NCBI RefSeq assembly: GCF_000165125.1 | Contig: NZ_AEIU01000076.1 | Location: forward strand, 1-49,979 | DNA from: Vibrio caribbeanicus ATCC BAA-2122 | GTDB taxonomy: Bacteria; Pseudomonadota; Gammaproteobacteria; Enterobacterales; Vibrionaceae | Length of the DNA stretch: 49,979 bases | Direction: 5' to 3' | Shown: positions 7,997 to 15,971 of the stretch, one piece after another | Position numbering within the stretch: the first letter of the stretch is position 1 | Layout: each line of letters opens with the position of its first letter | Notes under the pieces: generated by a model | What the model saw: only the letters and a program-made list of their open reading frames with translations | Told to the model about the DNA's origin: nothing | Databases searched by the model: none | Translations under genes and position numbers: made by a program

Positions 7997-10315
7997 CTAG
8001 TCTGGTATTACAATTCCCATCTCTTCCGGTGTCGCACTGTCTTGCCTCACATCAGAAGATACTGCGGACATAAAGGCTTTCAGTGCAAGAAGCTCTGCTG
8101 ACGTCATCCCCAAGCGCTCTATAAGAGTCGATACCTTAGGAAAGAGAACATCATATTTGTGCTCATATTGAGGGAAATTGCCACTGCGATTTCTTGTCAT
8201 ACCATTGTTATACATTGCGAGTAATCCAAAGACTCTATCCCCAGAGGGAGGAACAATAGCCAGCTTAAAGAAGCCTAAATGAGTCATTGGATCAGTAGCT
8301 TCAATATCTCGTAAGGCAGGTACTCTAAATCTGCCCATATCTTTAGCATCAAAGGTGACATTATATCGGCCCCTATCTTCAAACTCACGCCCATAAAATG
8401 TTAAACCAATATTGGCAAAACCATTGTTAGTCATAAGAGGACCACTGTGACAGTTCAAGCATCGTGCCTTCGTTCTAAAAAGGTGCATGCCATGGAGCTC
8501 TTGATCCGTCAGTGCATGCTTGTCACCGATTAAAAATCGGTCAAGTGCATTTGTGCGGCTAATGATCGTTCGCTCGAAAGTTGCGATGGACTTGGCAATC
8601 CGATCCAAAGTTATTCCCTCGTCACCAAACGCTGCTTTAAACAGTGCTCGATAAGCATTGATCTTCTCGAGCTTAACCAAGAGATCATCCAGTGGTAACC
8701 CCATTTCAATAGGGTTAGCAATAGGGTGCAAAGATTGCTCTTCAAGAGACTTGACTCGGCCATCCCAAAACAAGCTCTCATAATAAGCGGTGTTCAGTAT
8801 GGTAGGCGTATTTCTTGTTCCGGTGCGTCCATCAATGCCTACAGCCACTCTTGTACCGTCAGCCCAGCCTTTTGAAGGCTCATGACAACTGCCACAAGAA
8901 ATGGTGTTGTCTTTAGATAAGCGTTTGTCAAAAAAAAGCGTTCTACCCAAATTTTCTTTGTGTTTCGAATAAGGATTATCTGCAGGAAAGGGAACTTGCG
9001 GCAATAGCCCCAACTCCTGCCACTCAATTCCTTCATCAATGGTTGGTTTCGGCCATAGTGATGGTTCTTGGGCATATTGTTCTCTTAGTTCAACCAAGTC
9101 CACTGGCGTCTCTTGAGCAGGAATATTGAACCACATATCAGGTACTTCAATACTGTGAAGTAATATTATTCCCTCTTGGTTTTCAATAGCTGATGTGACT
9201 TCTGGCTCGTCAGATGCAAAAGAAACCAAAACACGTTGACCTTGTTCATTGAGCGCCCAAATCGCATCATCGATAGTTAAAAATGGAAAAGTGTTGGGGA
9301 AAGAAACCATTCCATCGGAAAACAGCGTGGCTAATTGATTGATCGTTGGCAACGCCCAACTTGATTTTAAACAAACACTGCGAGCATTGATCTCCCGAAT
9401 AACTGAGGTTATCTCACTTGAAGGTTGTTTATTGTTTTCTGGGATCCCAGAAAACCAAAGGCGTACCGCATAATTTCTAACGGAAACGCGACGGATATCA
9501 TCCACACAAGACCAAGGAAGATCCCAATACGACCCGCCCTGTTCACTCAAAGGCCACCCCTTATCATCAAGCCGTAAAAATGATTGGGCCTCACCATTTG
9601 GTTCACTTGCTTGACCAAATAGTGACTGTCTACTCTCGCGAACCAAGTCAGTATTGGTGGCAAAAAAAGCACTCTTTACGGCTTGTTTCGCCTCAAATTC
9701 CCCTATCATATGATAGGTCGAGGGGTAAAATAGCTTGTGAGGATATCGACGAGCAATATCAGCAGCAACCATGAGCTCCTTTACCTGAGCGACATAGTCC
9801 AAGTTCAAACTATCTATAGTTTTATAGTGAATTTCTTCAAAAGAAAGCCAACCGTCTCGGTCGCGATCGGCTTTAGCAAATTCAGCCGTTGTCTTTAATG
9901 TTATTTTAGGTTCAATATCAGACGGTTCGCTGGATGATACGGTTTCTACCCTAGCCATTTTAGAAGCTCTGTGGTTTTTAACCATTTTTTCAAGCATCTC
10001 AACACTATCACTCAGATATTTGTAGGTTTCTGAGGGAAAGAAAACACTAACTTGAATTGGATAATTTAGCGCAGTTCCTTTGGGAATAACTGTAGTCAAA
10101 CGTCCATCATTATCAAGAGTACCTTCGATAACAAGCTCAGTAGTGGATTGAGTAATGGTAAATTGGCTACCTGCCGCATGAGGATGTTCAACCAAAGCAG
10201 AAAAACGAAATGACGCCTCGGTTTTTGGTTCCCAGCAGCCACTTAACATAACAACCGCAACCAAAGAGACGACAACGAAGCGAGACCGACGAAAATATTT
10301 TGTAAATAGTTGCAT
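7997..10315 (-). CDS. Lipoprotein di-haem peroxidase (MauG/CcpA-type) with EF-hand and DUF1566-like N-terminal parts
   Basis: About 772 aa from the ATG at 10315, preceded by AGGGAAGG. A farther upstream start (10369) would put the Fur box inside the gene and is unlikely. The N-terminus is a lipoprotein signal (VVMLSGC lipobox). An EF-hand-like loop DRDRDGWLSFEEI lies near residue 150. Residues ~250-400 (GGSYWDLPWSCVDD, SWALPTINQLATLF) resemble the DUF1566/Lcl domain. The C-terminal ~340 residues are a cytochrome c peroxidase/MauG module with two CxxCH haem sites, CGSCHEPSKGW (~473) and CLNCHSGPL (~617). It probably reduces H2O2 or oxidises a protein partner at the cell surface or in the periplasm. 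The N-terminal fusion makes it much longer than the usual ~330-aa peroxidases. Confidence 0.85.
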   Translation of the reverse strand: MQLFTKYFRRSRFVVVSLVAVVMLSGCWEPKTEASFRFSALVEHPHAAGSQFTITQSTTELVIEGTLDNDGRLTTVIPKGTALNYPIQVSVFFPSETYKYLSDSVEMLEKMVKNHRASKMARVETVSSSEPSDIEPKITLKTTAEFAKADRDRDGWLSFEEIHYKTIDSLNLDYVAQVKELMVAADIARRYPHKLFYPSTYHMIGEFEAKQAVKSAFFATNTDLVRESRQSLFGQASEPNGEAQSFLRLDDKGWPLSEQGGSYWDLPWSCVDDIRRVSVRNYAVRLWFSGIPENNKQPSSEITSVIREINARSVCLKSSWALPTINQLATLFSDGMVSFPNTFPFLTIDDAIWALNEQGQRVLVSFASDEPEVTSAIENQEGIILLHSIEVPDMWFNIPAQETPVDLVELREQYAQEPSLWPKPTIDEGIEWQELGLLPQVPFPADNPYSKHKENLGRTLFFDKRLSKDNTISCGSCHEPSKGWADGTRVAVGIDGRTGTRNTPTILNTAYYESLFWDGRVKSLEEQSLHPIANPIEMGLPLDDLLVKLEKINAYRALFKAAFGDEGITLDRIAKSIATFERTIISRTNALDRFLIGDKHALTDQELHGMHLFRTKARCLNCHSGPLMTNNGFANIGLTFYGREFEDRGRYNVTFDAKDMGRFRVPALRDIEATDPMTHLGFFKLAIVPPSGDRVFGLLAMYNNGMTRNRSGNFPQYEHKYDVLFPKVSTLIERLGMTSAELLALKAFMSAVSSDVRQDSATPEEMGIVIPD

Positions 10316-10348
10316 AGCCTTCCCTGACAATATGCCCAACCAAAAAAA

Positions 10349-10367
10349 AGAAATGATAATCATTATC
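10349..10367. promoter_or_regulatory. Fur box upstream of the lipoprotein peroxidase
   Basis: AGAAATGATAATCATTATC matches the 19-bp Fur consensus at 16 of 19 positions; all three mismatches are at the outer left end. It lies 34 bases upstream of the peroxidase ATG and should repress it when iron is plentiful. The opposite-strand NTF2-like gene starts 240 bases away and may or may not be affected. Confidence 0.8.
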
Positions 10368-10606
10368 AAAATTGGTGAAATTCTAGTCTTGTAAAAATAA
10401 AATTCAATATGAAAATTAGATAGTTAGATAATGATCTCATCACTTTCTTTATTAATATTTTTAATAGAATCGATGATTACACTTATTGTTCTTTTTAAAA
10501 CAACAGTGTTTTCTTTTTGTTCTGTTTTTAGTTTGGTAAAACTTACTTAATCTACCTCCATCGCAAAACAAAACTGAATACAACAAAACCGAATTGGAGA
10601 AATACT

Positions 10607-11143
10607 ATGAACTTTCACAAAAATACCATCGCACTAGGCTTACTTGGAGCGGCTCTATCTGTAACTTCTTTAAGTACTTTTGCAGCCAAGAATGCGGAGC
10701 CAAAACCCCTGCTCTCACCTGAAGTTGTTAATGTTTACAAAGCACCTGCTGGTCTAGTTATTTCTGAAAGTCAAAAGAAGAAAGTCGTCAAGGCGGTAGA
10801 AAAAGCAAGTGAAGGTTGGCGAGAAGCATTTAACAAAGGCGATGCAAAAGCAGCTGCAAGTTTCTATGAAGAAGACAGTGTTACCACAGCCATTCCTTTT
10901 GGTATCTACATGGGTGAAGATGCAGCCGAAGGCCTTTGGGAATACATTATCGGAAGCGGCTTCAAGAATGTAGAATACATGAACACAAAAATCGAAGTTA
11001 TTTCTAGTGACGCTGCGGTTCTATCTGCATCATGGAAAATGAATAAAGCTTATGGTGTTATTACTAAAGAGCTTTGGGTATTACAAGATGACGGCACCGC
11101 TAAGCTAAGAGTTGATGATTTCGAAGTTGTCGGTTCAAAGTAA
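10607..11143 (+). CDS. Secreted NTF2-like (SnoaL/DUF4440-type) protein
   Basis: A 178-aa protein with a signal peptide (residues 1-26, ending STFAA). The body from ~residue 60 has the cone-shaped NTF2-like fold pattern: a long first helix AVEKASEGWREAFNKGDAKA followed by AASFYEEDSVTTAIPFG, then beta strands ending LWVLQDDGTAKLRVDDFEVV. Such proteins bind or turn over small molecules, and some are polyketide cyclases or ketosteroid isomerase-like. The substrate cannot be read here. A good GGAG site precedes the ATG, and the transcript ends at a strong terminator, so the gene is probably monocistronic. It is divergent from the Fur-box peroxidase. Confidence 0.8.
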   Translation: MNFHKNTIALGLLGAALSVTSLSTFAAKNAEPKPLLSPEVVNVYKAPAGLVISESQKKKVVKAVEKASEGWREAFNKGDAKAAASFYEEDSVTTAIPFGIYMGEDAAEGLWEYIIGSGFKNVEYMNTKIEVISSDAAVLSASWKMNKAYGVITKELWVLQDDGTAKLRVDDFEVVGSK

Positions 11144-11171
11144 TATATACTCATGGTTTTTTAGTCCAACA

Positions 11172-11205
11172 GTAAGGCATTCTTTCGAATGCCTTACGCA
11201 TTTTT
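11172..11205 (+). terminator. Strong Rho-independent terminator
   Basis: Perfect 11-bp stem GTAAGGCATTC / GAATGCCTTAC with loop TTTC, followed by GCATTTTT. It ends the NTF2-like gene and separates it from the P450 gene. Confidence 0.9.
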
Positions 11206-11272
11206 ACTACAAAGCACTGTCTACATTTAGGTATACTGCAGGCCGAAAACTCAAACACTGAGAGGCGAAGCC

Positions 11273-12643
11273 GTGAATACCTTTGAACAACTCCCAATGC
11301 CACCCACTACTGGTTTATTGGGTCACGTTAGCTTTCTTAAAAAAACTAACATCCATTTGCAATTGATCGAGTGGACCGAAAAATACGGCAATCAGTTTCG
11401 TTTAAGGCTTGGGATGAAGAATGTATTGGTTCTATCCGATCCCAAACTAGTAAAGCAGGTACTCAAATCTAGACCAGATGAGTTTCGGCGTTTAAAAAAT
11501 ATAGAGAGCGTGTTCGAGGAAGCGCAAGTCAACGGTATCTTCTCTGCAGAGGGTGAGAGCTGGAAGCACCAACGGAAGCTCACAGAGCCAATGTTTCAGC
11601 CCGCTCATTTGAAGCACTTCTACCCCAAACTCAAAGCGATCACATCAAGACTTCATCAAAGATTCGAAAAGCTCGCTCAGTCTGGAGAATCTGTTGAGCT
11701 TGTCAGTGAGTTCAAAAAGTATACCGTTGATGTGACCTCATTGCTCGCTTTTGGTGAGGACTTTAATTCTATTGAGCAAGACCACACTCCCCTTTCTGCT
11801 GCTTTAAGTGATGTCTTTCCAGTGGTCAATCAGAGATGCAAATCCCCAATTCCAATCTGGCGTTTTTTTAAAACCCAAAAAGACAAACAATTTGATATCA
11901 GCCTTAAGAAAGTGCGCGACTTTGTTTCTGAGTGTATAGAAAAACAAAAGCAAAAGCTGGCTGAAAACCCCAACCTGAAAGAAAACCCTGAGAACATGCT
12001 ACAAATCATGTTGACGGAACAAGACCAAGACAGCACTCTCACCGACAAAGACATCATTTCAAATGCCATCACTATCTTGCTCGCTGGAGAAGATACAACC
12101 GCAAATACCCTCGCGTGGATGGCTTTTCTGATCAGTAGTGATAACAAAACATCACAAGCATTAGAACAAGAACTCGCTGACCTAGGTGATGAAAAGGTTC
12201 TCAGTTGGCCAATCCCAAGAGCCCCCTATATAACAGCAATTATGTATGAAGCGATGCGATTAAAACCTGTCGCCCCACAGTTGTACTTAGAACCCATGAA
12301 GGATACTAAGATTGGCGATCTTAACATTAAGAAAGGAACGCCTATTTTTGCTCTTTTGCATGCGAGTGGCTTTGACTCAGAACTTTTTGACTCTCCTCGG
12401 TCATTTAACCCAAATCGTTGGTTAGAAAAAGGAAAAGCTTCTTTCTCAGATATTCAACCTTTTGGTTCAGGCCCTAGATTGTGCCCCGGCCGCTCCTTGG
12501 CGATAATGGAAATAAAGCTGGCGTTTCATGCCTTATTACAGTCTTTTCATATTGAGGCATTACAACCACCAGAAGACGTTGTAGAGCAATTTGCATTTAC
12601 TATGTCTCCGGTTGGATTCAACGTAAGATTACACACCAAATAA
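11273..12643 (+). CDS. Cytochrome P450
   Basis: A 456-aa soluble P450 starting at GTG (GAGAGGCGAAG site before it). The I-helix oxygen-binding motif is AGEDTTANTLAW (~residue 270), the K-helix ExxR is in YEAMRLKP, and the haem-ligand loop is FGSGPRLCPGRSLA with Cys at about residue 404. The N-terminus has no membrane anchor, although the PMPPTTGLLGH start resembles the proline-rich hinge of membrane P450s. Substrate class is unknown; the overall look is nearer to CYP4/CYP102-like fatty-acid hydroxylases than to camphor-type enzymes. No ferredoxin or reductase gene is adjacent, so electrons must come from elsewhere. P450s are uncommon in Vibrio. Confidence 0.93.
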   Translation: MNTFEQLPMPPTTGLLGHVSFLKKTNIHLQLIEWTEKYGNQFRLRLGMKNVLVLSDPKLVKQVLKSRPDEFRRLKNIESVFEEAQVNGIFSAEGESWKHQRKLTEPMFQPAHLKHFYPKLKAITSRLHQRFEKLAQSGESVELVSEFKKYTVDVTSLLAFGEDFNSIEQDHTPLSAALSDVFPVVNQRCKSPIPIWRFFKTQKDKQFDISLKKVRDFVSECIEKQKQKLAENPNLKENPENMLQIMLTEQDQDSTLTDKDIISNAITILLAGEDTTANTLAWMAFLISSDNKTSQALEQELADLGDEKVLSWPIPRAPYITAIMYEAMRLKPVAPQLYLEPMKDTKIGDLNIKKGTPIFALLHASGFDSELFDSPRSFNPNRWLEKGKASFSDIQPFGSGPRLCPGRSLAIMEIKLAFHALLQSFHIEALQPPEDVVEQFAFTMSPVGFNVRLHTK

Positions 12644-12656
12644 CTTCTAAGTAACT

Positions 12657-12685
12657 GCTTGCACCTCGTTTCAATGGGTGCAAGC
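12657..12685. terminator. Hairpin after P450 gene
   Basis: Perfect 9-bp stem GCTTGCACC / GGTGCAAGC with an 11-base loop, 14 bases after the P450 stop. There is no T-run after it, so it is a weak terminator candidate or an RNA-stabilising hairpin. Confidence 0.45.
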
Positions 12686-12760
12686 TATGCTGTGTATTAA
12701 CTGAACCATACCGTAAACTAATAGAACAACGATCAATTCAAAATGAATCAAGTACAGCCA

Positions 12761-13180
12761 TTAGCTTGAGAGGTTACGTAGTTCAGGGTCATCACTCAAA
12801 TATTGTACAAATTCGACCTCAAAGCCCTCGGGATCAATAAAATATACATTTCTGCGAAAAGGCTCATTCATCCCGTCATTCGAAACGGGGAAACCTGAAT
12901 TTATAAGCCTTGCTGTTAGCGCTTCTATCTCATGAGTAACATAGGCAAAATGTGCAAGCCCTACCTGGTGCCCAGATAAATCTCGATTTTCACCCTCACC
13001 ATGATCACTAAAAGCAATATACTGATAGTCATTCCCAAAATGTAACCACCTACGAGATTTACCATACCACGTACCTATTCCTTGGTCGCGAATCGACCAA
13101 TGTGGAAAAGCAGCCTGATAAAATGCCAACATTTTGGGAATATCTTTTACCACTAAATTTATATGTTCTAAATGAAGCAT
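12761..13180 (-). CDS. VOC (glyoxalase/bleomycin-resistance) family protein
   Basis: About 139 aa from the ATG giving MLHLEHINLVVKDIPKML, preceded by AGAGGA seven bases away; an ATG 12 codons upstream is less likely. Two beta-alpha-beta-beta-beta modules are visible. Metal-ligand positions appear as the first-strand His in LEHINLVV, His in VGLAHFAYVTHEIEAL, and the final Glu in YFIDPEGFEVEFVQYL. VOC enzymes include glyoxalases and dioxygenases, and nothing here defines the substrate. It stands alone, convergent with the P450 gene. Confidence 0.85.
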   Translation of the reverse strand: MLHLEHINLVVKDIPKMLAFYQAAFPHWSIRDQGIGTWYGKSRRWLHFGNDYQYIAFSDHGEGENRDLSGHQVGLAHFAYVTHEIEALTARLINSGFPVSNDGMNEPFRRNVYFIDPEGFEVEFVQYLSDDPELRNLSS

Positions 13181-13222
13181 TGTTTTTCCTCTATTGGGAG
13201 TTTCAAACAACACCACTTTAAA

Positions 13223-13287
13223 ACCTCAACCATTATTGAGGTAAAGTTTTTTTTGATAAAATTTTTATATTTCATTTTATCAAAAAA
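13223..13287. terminator. Two adjacent hairpins between the OMP gene and the VOC gene
   Basis: First, ACCTCAA / TTGAGGT (13223-13242); on the plus strand it is followed by AAAG and eight T. Second, a 14-bp AT-rich inverted repeat TTTTTTGATAAAAT / ATTTTATCAAAAAA (13249-13287). Together they could form a terminator working in either direction for the minus-strand OMP transcript. The pairing is seen directly; the role is inferred. Confidence 0.45.
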
Positions 13288-13452
13288 GGGGGAGGTATTT
13301 AGGTTTCGCACTTTCGCAAAGCACATCAACTTCTAGACCGAGCCGACAGAATAACTCGAGGGACATGGCAAAAAAGAACAACAAAGAATACTTCGGTCAA
13401 TTCGGCTTACATAAAAAGTACGTTGCTAATTTACACAAACGTAATTTAAACG

Positions 13453-13995
13453 TTAGAACTTTATATTGGCCATCAACAAGACGCTATTAGACTTGTAGTC
13501 ATCATGCATAAAGAACTTTCGATATTCTAGGCCAAAACCAACGCTATCAAAGGCAACTAATTCTAAGCCTGCCCCGATATAACCACCAAGGCCATCAGAT
13601 TTATCGGTCGTTTTAGCACCAGTTTTTTTTACTTTGATGGACTTTTCCACTTCAGAGTAAGTTGCACCGCCCATGGCATATACGTTAACAAAGCTTAGTA
13701 AGTAATAGTTCGCTCTCATCCCTAAATAAGTATTAGAAAAGTCGATGGTTTCTTTTGTGTCACCCAATAATGTAGAGACCGTAGAGCTAGCTATGCCAGA
13801 AGCACCAATACGGCCAATTTCAGCTGCAAAGTTGGGTTGAAATTGATAAGAATAATTAAGCTGCGCCGCAAAACCTCCATCGCTGTCACGACCATCAAGA
13901 TCGGCCCCACCAAGCCCCAAGCCAATCTGGTGGCGCTCAGCTAATGATGGAAATGATGCGATTAGAGAAACAAGTAAAACAATAAAATGTTTCAT
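13453..13995 (-). CDS. Outer-membrane beta-barrel protein (OmpW/OmpA-barrel-like, 8 strands)
   Basis: A 180-aa protein with a signal peptide (ends FPSLA) and a mature part of ~160 aa of alternating hydrophobic strands. Glycine-rich turns and a C-terminal phenylalanine (LLMANIKF) are typical for BAM-inserted barrels. It begins HQIGLGLGGADLDGRDSDG, then AAQLNYSYQFQPNFAAEIG, as in the small OMP_b-brl family. Size suits an 8-stranded barrel. Role unknown; possibly a small adhesin or structural OMP. It lies downstream of the tail tube/sheath pair on the same strand, but the 75-base gap does not prove co-transcription. Confidence 0.8.
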   Translation of the reverse strand: MKHFIVLLVSLIASFPSLAERHQIGLGLGGADLDGRDSDGGFAAQLNYSYQFQPNFAAEIGRIGASGIASSTVSTLLGDTKETIDFSNTYLGMRANYYLLSFVNVYAMGGATYSEVEKSIKVKKTGAKTTDKSDGLGGYIGAGLELVAFDSVGFGLEYRKFFMHDDYKSNSVLLMANIKF

Positions 13996-14070
13996 GAATG
14001 AGTACCAACTTAAAATTTAAAACAGCGTTCATTCTAGTGTTGAGATTGTAAGCTGTACATTAGTTATTGT

Positions 14071-15210
14071 TCATATCAATGATTGGGTTAAATCAAAGCT
14101 CAAAAACTCATCTGGAGCTGTCACTGCCATACCAATATGAATATTAAGATGTTGGTTACCAGAGAGTTTATGCTGTTTATCTCGTGTGGGGTTGTTGTAC
14201 TTTTCCACTTTTACGAAAAAAGCTTCTTCTTGCTTAGCTCCATAAAGTGCCCCTTTTTGCCACAAGACTTTCAGATATTCACTCACTGTATTGTATATTT
14301 TCTCTAGCGTCTCCGCGCAGTGTGGTGCAGACTCAAAAGGACTGAGCAAGTTTTTTATCGCTCTTTTGACACAAAAAAACAAACGACGAGTGGCAATATC
14401 ACACCATTGGGGTTCGTTTGCTTGACCCGCTGTTTTAGCTCCCCAGATCACGGATGAGCCATTACTTATTTCCCGAATCGTATTCATAACTAAATCGCCA
14501 TGAACAATATCATCCAGCGTATCTTCACTTAGTTCGCAAGCTGGTACTAAACCGCTACGTAAGATAAGACTTGTTGGCCCCTGCCAAACACCACGTGTAG
14601 AATCGTTTAAACAGTATGCGCCAGCAATCGCTGCACTTGGAGGAATCAGAAAATTATCAGTGCCTTTCTTTTGCTTCAACCAAGGGTAATAAATGGCTGT
14701 ATTTGTTGAGGCGCAATAATCGTTTTTCCAGCTATTATCTGAGTCAATACTGCCACAAGGGCCATCACATATTGCAAATAGACTGCTTTGCTTAGTACAA
14801 AGTTTAACTACTACTTTCTGAAATAGATCCGCTGGCTGACCAGCTTGTACTAAAAGAGTGGCATCGCGTAAAAAAGGTACCTCTCTCTCAAAATGAATCA
14901 ATTTTATCAGGTAGCAACGTCCTCCGCCGTTTTCGAAGTATACCCTAACACATTCATCTCGCATTTTGTCCGCTTTAGAAATAGTGTAGCTAGACTCATT
15001 TTCAGTTCGATTTTTTAATGCCTGATAGTCACTCCATGAATTGAGTAAAATGACATTTCGATCTGATAATTCGACACATTCATTAACATGCAAAAATAGA
15101 GAATCAAACTCACTAACCGCAAAAACCGGTATTGCAGTTGAGCTTGTGCCGAGATAGTCACCCTGCGAGGGCTGAATAGTTGAAGACTCGGACAAACTTA
15201 CTCGGGTCAT
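14071..15210 (-). CDS. Contractile tail sheath protein (phage/eCIS type), orphan
   Basis: A 379-aa sheath-family protein. The middle reads NTAIYYPWLK, then PPSAAIAGAYC and TRGVWQGPTS, matching the sheath signature of a YYPW strand followed by a PPS-x-x-xAGxY helix and an RGVW-x-xP motif. The C-terminal domain has RRLFFCVKRAIKNLL, YLKVLWQKGALYGAKQEEAF and FVKVEKYNN, as in Afp/PVC, R-type pyocin and phage sheaths. Sheath subunits polymerise around the tube and contract to drive it. Its length is at the short end (usual 350-500). A GAGGTGG site precedes the ATG. It follows the tube gene by 16 bases. No baseplate, spike, tape-measure, cap or AAA ATPase gene is nearby. Cysteines are unusually many for a sheath protein. 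Confidence 0.9.
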   Translation of the reverse strand: MTRVSLSESSTIQPSQGDYLGTSSTAIPVFAVSEFDSLFLHVNECVELSDRNVILLNSWSDYQALKNRTENESSYTISKADKMRDECVRVYFENGGGRCYLIKLIHFEREVPFLRDATLLVQAGQPADLFQKVVVKLCTKQSSLFAICDGPCGSIDSDNSWKNDYCASTNTAIYYPWLKQKKGTDNFLIPPSAAIAGAYCLNDSTRGVWQGPTSLILRSGLVPACELSEDTLDDIVHGDLVMNTIREISNGSSVIWGAKTAGQANEPQWCDIATRRLFFCVKRAIKNLLSPFESAPHCAETLEKIYNTVSEYLKVLWQKGALYGAKQEEAFFVKVEKYNNPTRDKQHKLSGNQHLNIHIGMAVTAPDEFLSFDLTQSLI

Positions 15211-15226
15211 TTTCCACCTCTTTAAA

Positions 15227-15646
15227 TCAATGTGCGACCATAGTTATACTGTCTGCAATCATTGATACTTCATCAACAAATATATCATTACCGTTCTTAT
15301 CGGCTGTTGGAGAGGATAGTTTAGTGGGTAAAGCATTTATTACGCTCCAAGAAGCAATTAATTGACCACCAGCTTCTTTTATTAGTGTTACTAATATGTC
15401 TTTTTTCTCCACCTTATCCGTAGAGCTGTGATTGAGCCATTGATAAAGCGGGTTGTTATTACTCAATAGTCCGTCATGAAAAGTGATTTCTAATGCTTCA
15501 TTTGAAAGTGATATTTCAGAGTCATCAGGAATATTCAAGCCTGAGACTGAATTAAAGGATACCTTTTCACCATCAATTGAAACAACGAAACGGTAGATAG
15601 GCTGTCGGGGAATGTCTCTCATTTTTCTTTCTTGATTAAAAGGCAT
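15227..15646 (-). CDS. Contractile tail tube protein (gp19/Afp1-like), orphan
   Basis: About 139 aa from the ATG at 15646 (GGGAGGG four bases upstream); an ATG seven codons earlier lacks such a site. The tube-family pattern is clear: IYRFVVSIDGEKVSFNSVSG at the N-terminus, then ITFHDGLLSNNNPLYQWL, KKDILVTLIKEAGGQLIASW and NALPTKLSSPTADKNG. These match the conserved phage tail region protein family (T4 gp19, pyocin tube, Afp1/Pvc1). It forms the inner tube inside the sheath encoded next. The order tube then sheath is usual for eCIS loci, but the other ten or so parts are absent. Confidence 0.88.
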   Translation of the reverse strand: MPFNQERKMRDIPRQPIYRFVVSIDGEKVSFNSVSGLNIPDDSEISLSNEALEITFHDGLLSNNNPLYQWLNHSSTDKVEKKDILVTLIKEAGGQLIASWSVINALPTKLSSPTADKNGNDIFVDEVSMIADSITMVAH

Positions 15647-15971
15647 TATACCCTCCCAAAATAGCATTTACATACATATCGATAGATAAAGAATTGACAC
15701 CACTTTTAAATGTCCATAGGTAAAAGTAGAATGGCAATTAAGGAAATGACAAGTATTGAGTTCTAAACACCAAATTTAAATCACATCTAAGTTGTAACTG
15801 TGAGGAAAAAAGTTTGCATCATTGCGGTATGGATCTTAACCGAGAAAGGGCAAAGTTATCGCTGGGTACTTCTTATCTCAACCATTTATTATTGGATAAA
15901 TTTCAATAGAAGAAACATGTTTAAACCAGCATTACTTCATCATAGCGCCGCATCAATAAAAAGGAGTTTAA
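15647..15971. other. Intergenic region upstream of tube gene and of the split binding-protein gene
   Basis: A divergent promoter region of about 325 bases. A short frame exists on the plus strand (15800 onward) but it overlaps the binding-protein gene in another frame, has no family resemblance, and is not called. AAAAAGGAG lies seven bases before the ATG at 15972. Confidence 0.4.

Noticed and set aside
10316-10369. Upstream ATG extension of the peroxidase gene
   Set aside because: It would bury the Fur box in coding sequence and place extra residues ahead of a complete lipoprotein signal; AGGGAAGG fits the start at 10315.
13247-13287. 14-bp AT-rich inverted repeat as an operator
   Set aside because: It lies between genes on the same strand next to another hairpin, so a terminator is the simpler reading; low base complexity makes it weak evidence.
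13453-15646. Whole eCIS/prophage cluster including the OMP gene
   Set aside because: The OMP is an ordinary small barrel and no other tail or phage part is present, so only the tube and sheath are called.
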